Shown piece after piece: positions 31,994-43,800 of a DNA stretch of 64,000 nt. The position numbers were made by a program, and so were the translations under genes. Source of the stretch: Sordariomycetes sp. S80-01Y (taxonomy: Eukaryota; Ascomycota; Sordariomycetes); assembly GCA_037042185.1 (NCBI GenBank), contig JAXQJY010000023.1, positions 682,001 to 746,000 of the forward strand. The letters run 5' to 3'. The stretch's first letter is position 1; every line of letters starts with the position of its first letter. The notes below the pieces were generated by a model, which was given only the letters and a program-made list of their open reading frames with translations, was not told where the DNA came from and did not search any database.

Positions 31994-34900
31994 TGTGAGA
32001 TAAGCGGCGTCGCGTGGCGATGAATGTGAAATTACGATGAGTCGGTTGAGTGAGACGTTTCCGGTGAGAGCAGACGGTGCCAAAATGCCAGGTGCCTCGC
32101 GCGGCGAATTACGGCATGCGAAAAAAAATCCGGGTCCGTCTCTCGTTAATGTCGCCTAAAAGGGAAGTTGAAGGCGCGAGATACGCGTTCGCTGCCTGGT
32201 CGAAGGGCGCTCAAAAAGCGCGTCGCAAGCTTAAACTCGGGGTATTGTCAGTAAATGCTGGCTGTTGGCGAAAGCATCAAGGCTGCTGCTGTCGCGCGCA
32301 TCGGACTTTCAAAGGATGCTGCAGATCGCCGAATGGCGGGTCGGGGGTTGCGGCGCCAAGTGGTAGCTGATGAGCAGGGCAGGGCAGGGGCCGCGATGGC
32401 TGAGAATGAGGTGCGAATTCAGCTCCAGGGGAGAGCGCGCAGAAGGCTCGGACTGCAAAGGAACCAGACGCGCCGCTGAGGCCTGCGAGGCTGGATTAAG
32501 GATCGGGTGCAGGGGGGGGGGCCGGTGGGCTCAAAGCACCGTGGCGGGCGATGCGATGGAGATGCAGAGGATGTAGGTGGGAAGAAAGCTGGAGCGAAAG
32601 GATGTCGTCGGGGTGAAGACAGATAGGAGCTCGGGAATCGGGGTGGAGACCACAAAATGAACTTACTATCGCGATCCGACAAAAGGGTAAGAGCGTCCGA
32701 CCCAGTGGGGGGAGGACGAAGCATAAGGGAGGAGCAGGGAGCAAGGAGCGAGCAGCGAGGAGAAGGGAATGGGCGAGACGGGCCAGAGCCAACTAAGGTG
32801 CCAGTGCCAGTGCCAGTGTCATGCACAGAGACCGCACTAAAAGTGCCTTAGTACTTTCAAGTTGGTGCTAAGAGCAGGCCCCAATAGGTCATGTAAGGTG
32901 CCAGAAGCGCGACCGCAGAAGATCCATTGGCGGGTTCGCACATGCCGCCAGCTGTTATTGGTACCTAGTGGTATATCCCAGGCTAGGAAAAATATGCGAT
33001 GGGCCTGTGGGGCCGCCTGCCTCGCCCGGGTCACGGTGCAATTGTAGGGGGGCGGCCTAGTGCACCCGAGTCTCACCAGCCTGAGCGAGCGAGAGTGGGA
33101 AGGGGAGGAAAAAAAAACCCAGACGCGACGCACGGCTCCGCTAGGCACCTCCCCAGCGCAGCTCAGCGCAGCAGCACAGCTCACGGCAGCTCAGCACAGC
33201 TTCACCCTGATCCCACCCGGCAGCGCCTGAGGTCGCCGACGCAAACGGACGGCCAGCCTCGGCCGCGACATTGGGCTCTACGGTCCGATCAGGATCAGGG
33301 TTCCCAACTGCCGTTGCTGTCTACGTCGGAGCAAGTGAGCCAAGTGAGTAATCCTTTCGGCCGGACATGGGCTCCTAGGCTGTCCCAGCTGCAGACAGCC
33401 CAGGTGCTAGGCGACTGCCTCGCTCGCCTAGTGCGACAGCCGCACACCGTCGCCCGCCCCCCCCTTGTTGGTCAGCACCACGGCGACGACGGCGGCGGCG
33501 GCGGCGTCACCCAGGTGCAGGGCCGTACCGAGCAGGTATTTGACGGTGATTTGTGCATCGGATCGCGCCCATCGATTCTTCCAGGGCAATACAGCACCGG
33601 TGGGTGGGTGTGGCCACTTATGCGAGTCGAGGCGAGCGACGACTATGCCGCAGATTAAGTGTGTCACGCCATTTATTCCTTTTGCATGTGTGCTCATGCA
33701 CATGCTCCGTAATCTCTCACACATATCTGCAACCCATCCGATCCGTTTCGTCCATATTCCATTTCGGTACGTACAAGAAGGCAGTAATAGCGCGAATCCT
33801 GGCTCGTTGCGTCAACAAAGGGAAACGTCAGTCATGCTTTCGGGGGGCCCGAGGGAGACCCCGTCGTCAGCCAGAAACCTGAAGGCCACCCAAGTCATCA
33901 TCAGTCATAGAAACTATTGGCGCCATTGGGATGTGCCCCAATCTCCCCTATGACATTCGGTCTCCACCCCAGGGGGCACTACGAAAGTGCGCCGTGTACG
34001 TACCACTGGCGCAAACCAACACACATATCTTTTGCCGCTATAGGCATCCGCCTCAGCGTCCCGACGACCACCCAACTGCTAATCTACTCGCCCGTCGCGT
34101 CGTCAGATGGAGCCTTATCTGGGCCGTTGGGGGCGGCTGTAATTGGTGCACCTCGGGTTGCTTCGCCTAGATGGGGAATCCCGTCGCACATTACTCCGTA
34201 ATATCCTCGCAATCATATCACACATAATATGCCCGTGACCAAAGTGCTTCGCGTGCTTTCTGGCCACGTCGCAACATGCAATATACAGGATACTTGCAAA
34301 CTTCGCATGTGCACGGGGCACGAGTTGCAACCGGCAACAGATCGTCAGGATCGCGACTGAAGGCGCCTCGTTGGCTCGTTGCGCCAAGAACGAATACTCC
34401 GTAAGTCTAGACGTGCAGGATTTTCTCAGTTGGGGCTGGCCTGGCGGGCTCGAGCTAGGGGTGGGTAGGGGGCTGGGTCATGCCATGCCATGCCATGCAA
34501 TCTATTAATGTGTAGCATGACTAGGACGGGACCGAGACCACACCAAGGGAACAGCGCATAACATGTCTGACGCACCCTCCGGTTCGTATCTACGAGGTAT
34601 ACGACGCGCATCCCTTCGACCGCGGCGTCAACCTTCCCAAGAAACAGAAGCGAAATGAAGCTCGGTGGGCCCCGTCCGCAATCGCCCAGCCAAGGTCGCT
34701 CGCTACCTTGCTTAGCCGCCTTCGTTACGAAGTTACTATAATATTCGCGCGCCACGAAACAAGGTTGGTGATTGACTTCGCTAGGCGAGCCGTAGGCGGG
34801 CACGCACCAAAAGCTTACCCAGCTACCTACCTTACGCCTACCTATGCGTATGCGCCCGAGGTTGTTGGATGCCATCAGCAGGTGTGGGAGGGAGGTACCA

Positions 34901-36086
34901 CACCTTGCACACCTTGCACACCTCGCAAATTCATAATTCCCCAAAAAGTCCAACCCCCCTGCTCGCGCCGAGACGTAACTCATTCCAATTCCAGATCAAG
35001 CAACACTTTGCGCTGACGTAAGGACTCGATGCCATTCTGAGCTAAACCCATTGGTAGTGGGCCGGCTAGCTGAGACACAGCCTACCCTACTCCGTGTGCT
35101 TACCATGGGGCTCGAGGGATGGCGCCTACACTTCGTCCATAATAAACCTACATCGCTTGTGATGAACTTCGAGCGACAGTGCACCCTCGCTCATGGGCAC
35201 CGTGGTGAGAACGGTCAGTGTGGAAACAACGCCGGTGCTGGAGAGCCAACTGGTAAGAACGATATCATGCTGGATGCAGGTAACCGCGACAAGGGAAGGA
35301 AAAAATCCTCCAGAAATATGTCGCTCGGCGCTGTGCAGTGAGACTGCGGCGGTGAAACCCAGTCACTTCACGATTCATCTCATCTATGGTTAAGTGCCAC
35401 CACTGGAACTTACCCTGCCTTGCCTGCTCACCAGTCATCCACGCTTCAAGGTGTCACAGCGCCGAGAGCCAGCCCTGACGTCGTCGGGAAGCAATCCCGA
35501 GCGCGATCCCGAGATACAAGCCCAGGGTAGTTTTCGATACGAATAAGTACTTCAAAATGGCATGGTCATGTGTCAACAAGCACTAGTCCTCCCTTGTTGA
35601 CAACCGTGGGGGTTGTTGTCACTACCGTGCAAGCGGCGTTCTACCCCTGAGACTTGGTGGACACTCACAATCATACACAGGAGCTCTGTGAGATAGTGCG
35701 TATTTACTACCTATTGACGCTATTACTGAGGATCTCAGCCCAGAGTCTTCTTCGTCCGAGATCCCGACGGTATCCAATAATTCAACTCAAACGCCATGCA
35801 ATGCGTCCTGTCCAGGAAACCATTATTTATCTTTCCATCAATCCCGAGCAGAACATATGCTCAGGGTGTGCGCAAGCATTCCAAACCCAACCCATCCAAG
35901 CCATGCGCCTACCAATCTTCATGAATGTATTGGTCTCTCCATCCATATATACGCATCCCTCATGCGGCTTTGCCCACAATGTGTGATTACTGTCGACAAG
36001 AGAGACCTCCCAGCGCTACAAACGCCATACATAATTCCTACTCCCTAACAGGTTTCTCCTCACGAACAGCGTAGTCCGTCAACCTT
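31994..36086. other. Gene-poor region, 4.1 kb
   Basis: No gene is supported. The first 1.5 kb (to about 33.5 kb) is G+C-rich with simple-sequence tracts: a G10 run at 32,512-32,521, three GTGCCA units at 32,799-32,816, a CAGCTCA-type repeat at 33,158-33,203, CATGC units near 34,476-34,498 and CTTGCACAC repeats near 34,902-34,930. An ACGCGT box lies at 32,183-32,188, about 190 bp upstream of the DUF3716 start. Plus-strand frame 32,999-33,658 is long but is built from this low-complexity DNA. Confidence 0.5.
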
Positions 36087-37205
36087 TTAGTATTTGGTAG
36101 AGAACCGCGCCGTGCTGGGGCTGTATGGCAGATCGTACGCGCTTGTATGTCCGTAGGGATCGTCCGTGTAAATCGTTGCGCGGCGCTCCTCTTCGGGGAG
36201 GAGTTCCTTGACTTCCCAGTTGTTCATGCGGGTGCCGACAGAGAATTCGAGATCTTCCTTGGTAATGGAGTCCCAGTACTGCCAACTCGTTAGCACCCAT
36301 GTTCCCCAGGCATCCGTACCTTTCCGCCCCTGGTGCCGTTGGTCTGCCGACACTAGAACGTAAAAAGAAGTCGATGAAGGGCCGAAACGTACCTTGTAGA
36401 CCATCATGACGGCTAGAAGATTGCAGGTCGTAGCAATGAGCAGACCATCAAAGTAGTGGCTCACAGCGCCGCAGATCTTCGAGCTGAAGGCGTACAGAAT
36501 CACCTGCCCGACAATAAAGAAAAAGATGCCGAATGCGATGTCACCCAATGGCCAGCGATCCTGCAAAGTTCGGGTGACCAGCAAGATCTGCATACCAATG
36601 TACACAGCCAGCTGAACCGCATTCAACAGGTACAATACCACGAAGAGACCGATAGTGTTCGTCGGGCTCAATCCAACAGCAGATTTGAAGGTAGCCAGAG
36701 ACACGAGGAAGCTGATGGCGAAAGCCACGAGCGAGCAAACTCTCAACATCCACACACTGAGCGGCGTACCGTCTTCGTATAATTGGAAGCCGACGAACCC
36801 GTTGATAAGCAGCGCTGTCACCACAGCCGAGCTCAGGCCATTTTGGATCGCGACAAAGTATGGGTATGGCTCACTCCCCGGCGGAACAACGCCCGCATCG
36901 ACCATCAGCGAGAAGAATGTCAGCAGCATGTATAGATAGAAGAAGGTTAGGATCTCCTTTCTTCCGACGGCTGTGAACTTGCTGCGCACGTGCAGAATCA
37001 TGATGATGGTCATGACCAGGGCGAGAATATGAATGACCGACGCGGCGCCCTCGAAGATGATGGTGTTGGCGAGTTCGATGTTGCGGGCAAAGCAGTCTGC
37101 CTCGATGCCGACGCTGCTAGACGAGGGCAGGGTAGGTCCCAGAGACGCGCAAAGCGGGAGAGGCGCGGTCTCGCAGATAGAGGTGAAGTCACCGAAGCCG
37201 GACAT
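36087..37205 (-). CDS. CHS7: Chitin synthase export chaperone
   Basis: Two exons: 37205-36393 and 36278-36087, giving 334 residues, the usual Chs7 length. The 114-bp intron (GTACGT donor, GCTAAC branch site, TGGCAG acceptor) is a multiple of three and has no stop, so an unspliced reading wrongly adds 38 residues. Signatures include FGDFTSICETAPLPLC at the N-terminus, a conserved DCFARNIELANTIIFEGA, seven membrane helices with MVDAGVVPPGSEPYPYFVA and DGTPLSVWMLR, and the C-terminal DSITKEDLEFSVGTRMNNWE. It is an ER membrane chaperone needed for class III/IV chitin synthase (Chs3-type) exit from the ER, hence for cell-wall chitin. Confidence 0.96.
   Translation of the reverse strand: MSGFGDFTSICETAPLPLCASLGPTLPSSSSVGIEADCFARNIELANTIIFEGAASVIHILALVMTIIMILHVRSKFTAVGRKEILTFFYLYMLLTFFSLMVDAGVVPPGSEPYPYFVAIQNGLSSAVVTALLINGFVGFQLYEDGTPLSVWMLRVCSLVAFAISFLVSLATFKSAVGLSPTNTIGLFVVLYLLNAVQLAVYIGMQILLVTRTLQDRWPLGDIAFGIFFFIVGQVILYAFSSKICGAVSHYFDGLLIATTCNLLAVMMVYKVRFGPSSTSFYVLVSADQRHQGRKGTDAWGTWVLTSWQYWDSITKEDLEFSVGTRMNNWEVKELLPEEERRATIYTDDPYGHTSAYDLPYSPSTARFSTKY
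36279..36392 (-). other. In-frame stop-free intron of CHS7
   Basis: 114 nt, exactly 38 codons with no stop in the coding frame. The splice signals are good and the joined protein (MMVYK then YWDSITKED) matches the Chs7 family, whereas the 38 read-through residues match nothing in it. Confidence 0.85.
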
Positions 37206-38604
37206 TGTGGCGGTCGGGCAGGTTACAATCGGAGAGGGTGGCTGGGCGCGTCGTTCGCTGAGGTCGTCGCGCGGTTCAACGGGAGGGCGAGAGGTTTAAA
37301 AGTGGTCGGCGTCCGATGCGAGTACTGATGATGCGACGATATTCTCGTCTAACTTCTGATTATCGTCGTCGGCCTCACTGTCGTGGTCGTTGTCTCGGGC
37401 GCACCGTAACGCGGGCACCAAGCGATTAGTGTCGGCCTCTACCAGGAGCGAGCGCAGCAAGAGGATTGGAAAGTCGAGCGTAGCGAATCGGATCGAAGCG
37501 AAGGAAGGAGAAGCACCAGAAAAGCGAATGTCGTGCAGTCGTCGACTGCGGCGGGATGGTGGTCGGGAACGGCGATGGGCGACGTTGCGTTGCGTAGGCT
37601 CACCTCAAGTCGTTGGTCGTTGCCGTGGAAAAGGGAGAACCTGGAACCTGGAGGGCGGCAGCGTGAGCGGCTGAGAGGAGCCTGGCCTGAGGGAAAAAGC
37701 GGGGGCCCAAGGAGGGAAAATCCATCTTGGGCTGGACCGCGAATTTCGAGGCACAGGGGTTCCCTGGCGATCACTATTAGTGCATGACAAAAATACAGCA
37801 GCCACATTGCACCTGTCTCGTGGTGTACAATGTCCGTAGTATGTTGCAGGGCGGGGGCTTGGAAGTCATCATCAGCATCATCCCTTGGACTCGATCTGAG
37901 GGTCGCTCCCTCGATTTCGTCTCATGCTACGGTTTCTCATCTTCAGGGCATCTCCGTGATGCCTGTGTGTGACTCGCACTCACACCGACAGAAGAACCTG
38001 ATCCGTTAGCCCTGCCGAGGAAACGCAACACGAGATCTTTCCGACAATTCCAAAACAGGCATCGCCAAGATCGGCCTCTCACTCCCTAATACGAAGCCAA
38101 GCCGCTCACAACAAGGCGTCACATCCAGAGTATCACGACATTTCGCAGCGAGACCATAAAGATAGGGAAACTGGGGGCATATTGTTTCTTGTGTTCTAGT
38201 ATCGCTATGCCATTGCTGACCAGCACTCTATCTACCGAGCATACTCGACTGAGCGAAACCCGTCCAGCCGTATGTATGCGTTGAAATGCCTCCCATCCTG
38301 TCTAGCAGTGAGTTGAGCACCGTTCTTCAGAACGCCTCCCCAACCACCGTGACAATGAACGCCGTGTGTATGCGTAGGCCGAAGGAAGCTTCTCCTCGCT
38401 CCAAGTGGGACGAGCCAGGGAAGTCAGCAAAAGATCCAATCCAAACGCCGTGCCGGTGCTTTCGCCGCGCAATGCAAAGCTATGTAAATGAAATCATGAA
38501 TGAGAACAAAATTATCGAGGCATGTTGATCCCCGGCTCCCTTCCACCAACTGGCAGAGAATGAGGCATCTAGTCCCATTGCCCGTCGGAATGCTGCCAGG
38601 CTTC
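37206..38604. other. Intergenic, 1.4 kb: CHS7 promoter / CLG1 3' flank
   Basis: Both flanking genes are on the minus strand. No gene is supported; short frames on both strands lack motifs. The first 500 bp upstream of CHS7 is GC-rich and purine-rich on the plus strand, as in a 5' leader. Confidence 0.45.
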
Positions 38605-40814
38605 CTAGCCGGGGAACGGTCCGTGTGGCGTGAGTTGAGAAGGGAGTTGATGGGGCGGTTGTTGATGTTGGAGACCGCGGTTGTAAAGGAGAAATTCAGG
38701 CACTACGCCGGTGCGCACATCATTACGGCGACCAAGCGGTTGGTAGTGCATCTGGTTGGGTGGGATGGGCACCTGGAGGTGATACTGGTCCAGGGAGGAA
38801 GGCGGCCCGGGGTAGAGGAGGGTATTCACGTGGCGAATCGGTTTGTATGGGCTGTTGCGTTGCTGGAGGTAAAAGCTGGGCGAGTTCGATATCGGGGTAT
38901 GCACCATCGGGGTGTGTACGCCTGAGGCATTACCAAAGTGATCTGGCATTGGCGACGACGAGAAGGGCGCGAGGCTGCCTGGGCTGCGGTTCTTCCCCCC
39001 AGCGTTGAAACTCATGGGCGTATGACTCGGCAGCGTCGGGCCAGTGAAGTTACTCTGAGGCAAGGAGGGAGCAGACGCGGGTATTTGTTGCGGAGGCATG
39101 CTGCTCGGACCAGGCTGCTGATACACCGTCGACATGGCACGCATGCCGGGTTGAAGGGGCGGTAGCGAAACGTGGTTCTGAACTGCGGGCGCCGTTGTCT
39201 GGGCCACAAGCCCGTTCTGGGAGTACGGGGTCTGCATCGGCAACGGAGGCAGGCTGTTGTTCTGCACGTTCGGCTGTTGTTGGTTGGTGACGAGGGTAAG
39301 GCTCGGGGCAGAGAGTCGTGCTGAAGGGTGACTCGGGCCTGGCGCAGGTGCACTTTGAGGTATCCTTGACGAAGGCACAAGGCGCTTAGCTGGGTGATCG
39401 GACGGGTCTTCCTCGAAGCTCCTCTTGCGAGATGGCATGAGGTTCATCGCCGGCTTGCCTGCCAGAGGCGACAGGTTGTTGTTCGCCTGATACGCCGGCC
39501 AGTTCTGCTGGGAGCGCACCGAGGCCGGCGAGAAGTTGTTTGTCACGGTCGGCGTCACGGGTCCAAAGTCCGGCATGGCACCATTGGTCGGGGAGTGAAT
39601 CGGCGAGGGCGGGACGTGCTGCTTCGGGGAGATGTTCGGTACCGGTGATGCAGGCAGGCGTAGGGCTCTCTCGTAGTACTCGCGGAAGCATGCCAGCTTT
39701 TCCAACCACTCATCCCATTCTTGTTTCGAAGCAAGAAGATTGTACCGCATGTTACTGAGGAACTCAACCTCCATAACATGGATCTCCTTGACGTCAAACT
39801 GTGAGACTTCGGCCCAGGTCTTGTTGGTATATGTGTTATCGTCCAAGACTAGTACTGTTAATACTTGTTCTTCACGAACGACCAGATCACCTACACTTGT
39901 TGCCTAGCATGAGGGCGATGACCAATAGCCTACACTCGCTGCCGCCCTTCCCCTTAACATGTGGCGAGGACATCTTGAGGCGGTAGATAAACAGCAACGC
40001 CAGCAGAATGACGTTCTGCGTCACTTGCGTTGTCGACAGAACACTCAAAGTCCATTTCCGGAATTGCTCGTCTGGCTTCGCTAATTTCGGTAACCGTACT
40101 ATCGGGGCGTTCGCGGGTCTCGATCGTATCGATTCGGCTTGCTTGAGTTCATCGTTGGATTCGAACCAGAAGAGGCAGGTCATCTGTTAATGGTTAGCCA
40201 AGGTGATAAGTTTAACCACCGTGCTGATTTACCTGGGCGGCGAGCTCCGCAAGGTTTCCGCCGTTCGGGCTTATGCATCGAGGGATCTCGAGGCTATGAT
40301 ATACCAAAGTTTCAGAATTTCGCCTCGACATCGGCCCGCTCCTCGGTACGCTCAGAGAGCCACCGGAAGCCGGACTTGCCGGCTGCACTGCCGGCTGCTG
40401 CGGCTGGGCTGTCGGAGGGAGTTGATTCGCTGCTGTGAAGCTTATATCCTTTGCTGGCCAGCTTTGATATTGGGGCTGCTGCGACTGAGCCTGCGTCTGC
40501 TGCATCGGTGGCTGTTGGTAGACCTGCCCGTTCGTTGGGCCACCCATCCCCATACGTGCTCTTTGAACGTGGGCGAGCGACGAAGGATATCCGTACATGG
40601 CATGGTTCTCGTAGGCGGCCAAAGAAGGTTGGTAAGTGGTGCTCATATCCTCGACCGGGGGGGTTCTCAATCCGCAGACCCAGCTTGTACCGGGACCTTC
40701 CTGAAGATGTAGTGGCTTAGGCAGTGATATTGCCTTTGGTTGCTGGCTGGCTCCAAGTCTTGATCGTGAGGGTGAAGGAGGCAGACCTAAGGAAGGAGGT
40801 AGCCCAAAAGACAT
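38605..40814 (-). CDS. CLG1: CLG1/Pcl-like cyclin
   Basis: Three exons: 40814-40233, 40183-39895 and 39848-38605, with introns of 49 and 46 bp; 704 residues. The ATG at 40814 (MSFGLPPSLGLPPSP) is the first true ATG in frame, but MSTTYQPSLAAYENH further in is an alternative. Exon 1 is a disordered Gln/Pro-rich region ending in GGNLAELAAQ. Exon 2 opens the cyclin fold (MTCLFWFESNDELKQ, then TQVTQNVILLALLFIYRLK), which runs into exon 3 (NKFLDDNTYTNKTWAEVS, EIHVMEVEFLSNMRYNL). The remaining 330 residues are Pro/Gln/Ser-rich. The LDDNTYTNKTWAEV and MEVEFL motifs are those of Pho80/Pcl-type cyclins, which bind Pho85-like kinases; Clg1-type members act in nutrient and lifespan signalling in yeasts. 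Confidence 0.88.
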
Positions 40815-43800
40815 GAGGGTGGCTTGACGTAGGCAAGACGACGACCGGCCCTCGGTGCTCGCTTGACTTGACCGAGACCTCTCCAAACTGGACAAGTGCG
40901 TGAACGGCAAGGCCCAGCTCGCTTCGTAGGTCGGTGAGTGGAGGACAATTCGGTCGATCAATCGTTTGAAGGTGGTGATGAATGGTGGTGAATGTCCACG
41001 TGGATATTGCCCCGATTCCTGAGGCTGTACTTCGAAAACACCCTGAAGTCCTTGTTTGAACGCTTATAGACAAGCCAAAGCCATGACGGAGGGTAGCGGC
41101 ACGGGGGGTTCGGCCGTGGATAGCAGCAGTCGGAGGAATCGAAGGTCGTGATCGTGTGGTGACGCTATGATGAGGCTCGGGGGTCAGGCAAGTCGAAGTA
41201 CGGTAAGCTTCGGCTGTGGTCAAGCGGCGTCGGTTGTGAAGGCAGCAGGAAACAGACGAGACGAAGAGGAGGAAGAGGAGATGATGGTGAAGTGAAGAAT
41301 GAGATTAGATTAATCCGTACAAAGGAAAAGGGAGAGTTAGGAGTCCTGCCAGGACCAGAATGGAGCTGGAGCGGCCGGCCGAGTCTGTTCCATGTCAGTC
41401 TGTCGTGTCGTGGATGTGGACAGGCTTGTGCGGCAGCGGCAGCGTTTAGGTGGGTTCCCTTCCAGGAGCTCCTGCCTTTGCGCATTCCCCCACTGGCGGT
41501 GCCAATGTGTTAGTGCACCTGATGGAGCCGCCAGGCGGTGGTGGTGGCATTGTTAGTCTCCGTAGGGCACTTGCACCCAAAGACTAACACGGCAAGGGTC
41601 AGACACACCCACTTACGGCGAACCAGAGCCCACCGCTTCAGCCAGGGAGCCCAGCAAGTTCCAATGGCCGCTAATTAGGACACCCCCGGGAGCTTCTTTC
41701 ACTCCAGCGGTGGGCAAAGACCACTCATTAACCTGGAACCTGGCTTGATTTCTCCTCAAATGGTGGCGCCCTAGTCGACTAGGTACTTACACCCCCTCTC
41801 TGCCTCGACTGACAATGGCAAGCCTCCCTGAGCGCGTTGCCCAGCTGACGCTGCCTGGCTTGCCTGGCTGGTGCTGAGATCAGGCTCCCCTTTGAAACCC
41901 AGGCCCCCTGCAGAGCGCCTGACTAGAATCACGAACGATTGCGCCCGATGCGACTATGGAGGCCACCTGTGGTATCAGAAGTGAAGCTGCGTGGTGCGAC
42001 GGTACGGATGCCGCATGTGGGAATGCAGAAGAGGGCGCCTGGAACCGGAACCCGGTGCTGGCCTTGTGCGGTCATGAGGTATCCAGACCCAAGATGATGA
42101 AGACCACGCCCAGTTGCACCAAGATCCACCACGATTCCTCGCTTACCCGTTCAGGAACGTGGCAGGATGATGTCCTCGGAATTGTGAGATTATTTTGCCC
42201 CCCCCCTTATATCCGAGGCTGCACAGCGTGCACCGTACCTTACGTACCCAATGTACTAAGTTGAAAGCAATGTCTAAGTAGGTACTCTCATGTAGGTGCT
42301 TATAGGGTGTGCTGTCTGAGAGTGTTCCGTATTGGCCGCGTCCAGCACTAACAAAGCTTCCTGATTGAGAAGGCAAACCAACCGCTTGCTCTGGCTTGAC
42401 TGGGTTGAAGCAACCTAAGCCAGCGTGAATTTAGCAAAAAGCAAAGGCGCCGCAGCATGGGCAAATTCCGCTCCCACATATTTGCCTCGTTGCTCTCAAG
42501 GGTCCCTGCACCACACAGCCTGGAGGGCAGAGCGTCTAGATGCGTGTTAGCGACCACTGGAGATTATCCCGTGCCCCATAGGCATTCGTATCCGGTCTTC
42601 TCGTCGTGTGCACCGATCCCGAAAAACTACCTACTCGTAAAGTCTGGCTGGCGAAGCAAAGCATTGACAGTGTCTCGTGTCGACGCTCCTTTTGTGCCGT
42701 GTCTCTGCTTCATGACGATCTTGGAGGGCAGCAGGGCGAAAAAGGCGAGCAGGAAAATGCCACAGTTAGCGGAGGTGCTGCAGTGGTGTCGACGCGCACC
42801 CACCACCTCCCCTGTCCCAGCCCCGGAACCTAAGCTAAAGTGGTTGCATATCCGCAGCGAGTCGTACGAATCAAAGCTTTGTGCCGCTGCGGATGGTTGC
42901 TCCAACACCAGAGGCGGCTTGCCTCTGCTTTGCTTTGCTTTGCTGTCGGTGTCTACTGGCACGCAATCACCAGCCTTTACATTCCGTTCATCCTCAGCCG
43001 TGCCGTAAGCCCATCTGCCTTTGCCCATTGATCGGTCCAGACGGTCGGGGCGGCTAGTCGCACTCTGCAAGCCCGACGCGTTGGCTGCGGGATCGCCATG
43101 ACGGATGGATCTCCAGCGGTGACAGTGGATTCAGGATCATGCTCCCAGAGCACCCGCTGATGCTGCGGATGACGGTCAAGCCCGACACGCTCCAGCATCG
43201 AGTCAGCAATGATGTCTCGATGGGACCAAGAGGCGGGCATGGCTCAGCCTGCATCTGCTGGACTAATTTTCTGATGGGACGCCGCGGCCGATGACCCGTC
43301 ACGGTTTGCTGTCTGTGGATGGCGGCTGTAGGCAAACATCATGTCCTACTCACAAGAGACATAGGAAAGCCTGGCTTGCTCGGCGATTTTGGGGCGCCAG
43401 GGAGGCAACAGATCGCTCCCTTCTGTAAGTGTAGCCACACTAGACTAGTCCCTAATACCCTCTGTACCAGTTTCGATGAGATCTGATGTCGTCTTTTGTT
43501 GGCCACAACGCTCCACCGATCGCGCTTTCCGAAGCTGTTATCACTCTCATGGCTGCCCAGAGCGGCACCTGCCTTCACTAAGGCATACATAATTGAAGCT
43601 TTGTCGATAGCGTGATCAACAAAGTTCGCTCCACAGTCTCCCTCGCCTCAGGTGAGAAAGTTGCTGTCTTCGGAAGATCTCAGAGTGTCATGTGACGATC
43701 AAACCACGTCTGAGGTTCCATCACAAGTCCCCGACCCCGGTCACCACAGTGTCAGCTCTGCCTCCTTCACACCTCAGTCTACAAGAGAACACGACCGACC

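Noticed and set aside
32999-33658. 219-codon plus-strand frame with true ATG
   Set aside because: Made of low-complexity Gln/His/Pro/Gly sequence from CAG/CTC-type repeats, with no conserved block or codon bias.
40150-40172. tRNA B-box-like GGTTCGAATCC on the minus strand
   Set aside because: It is coding sequence of CLG1 exon 2 (FWFESND) and has no A box, acceptor stem or paired T-arm.
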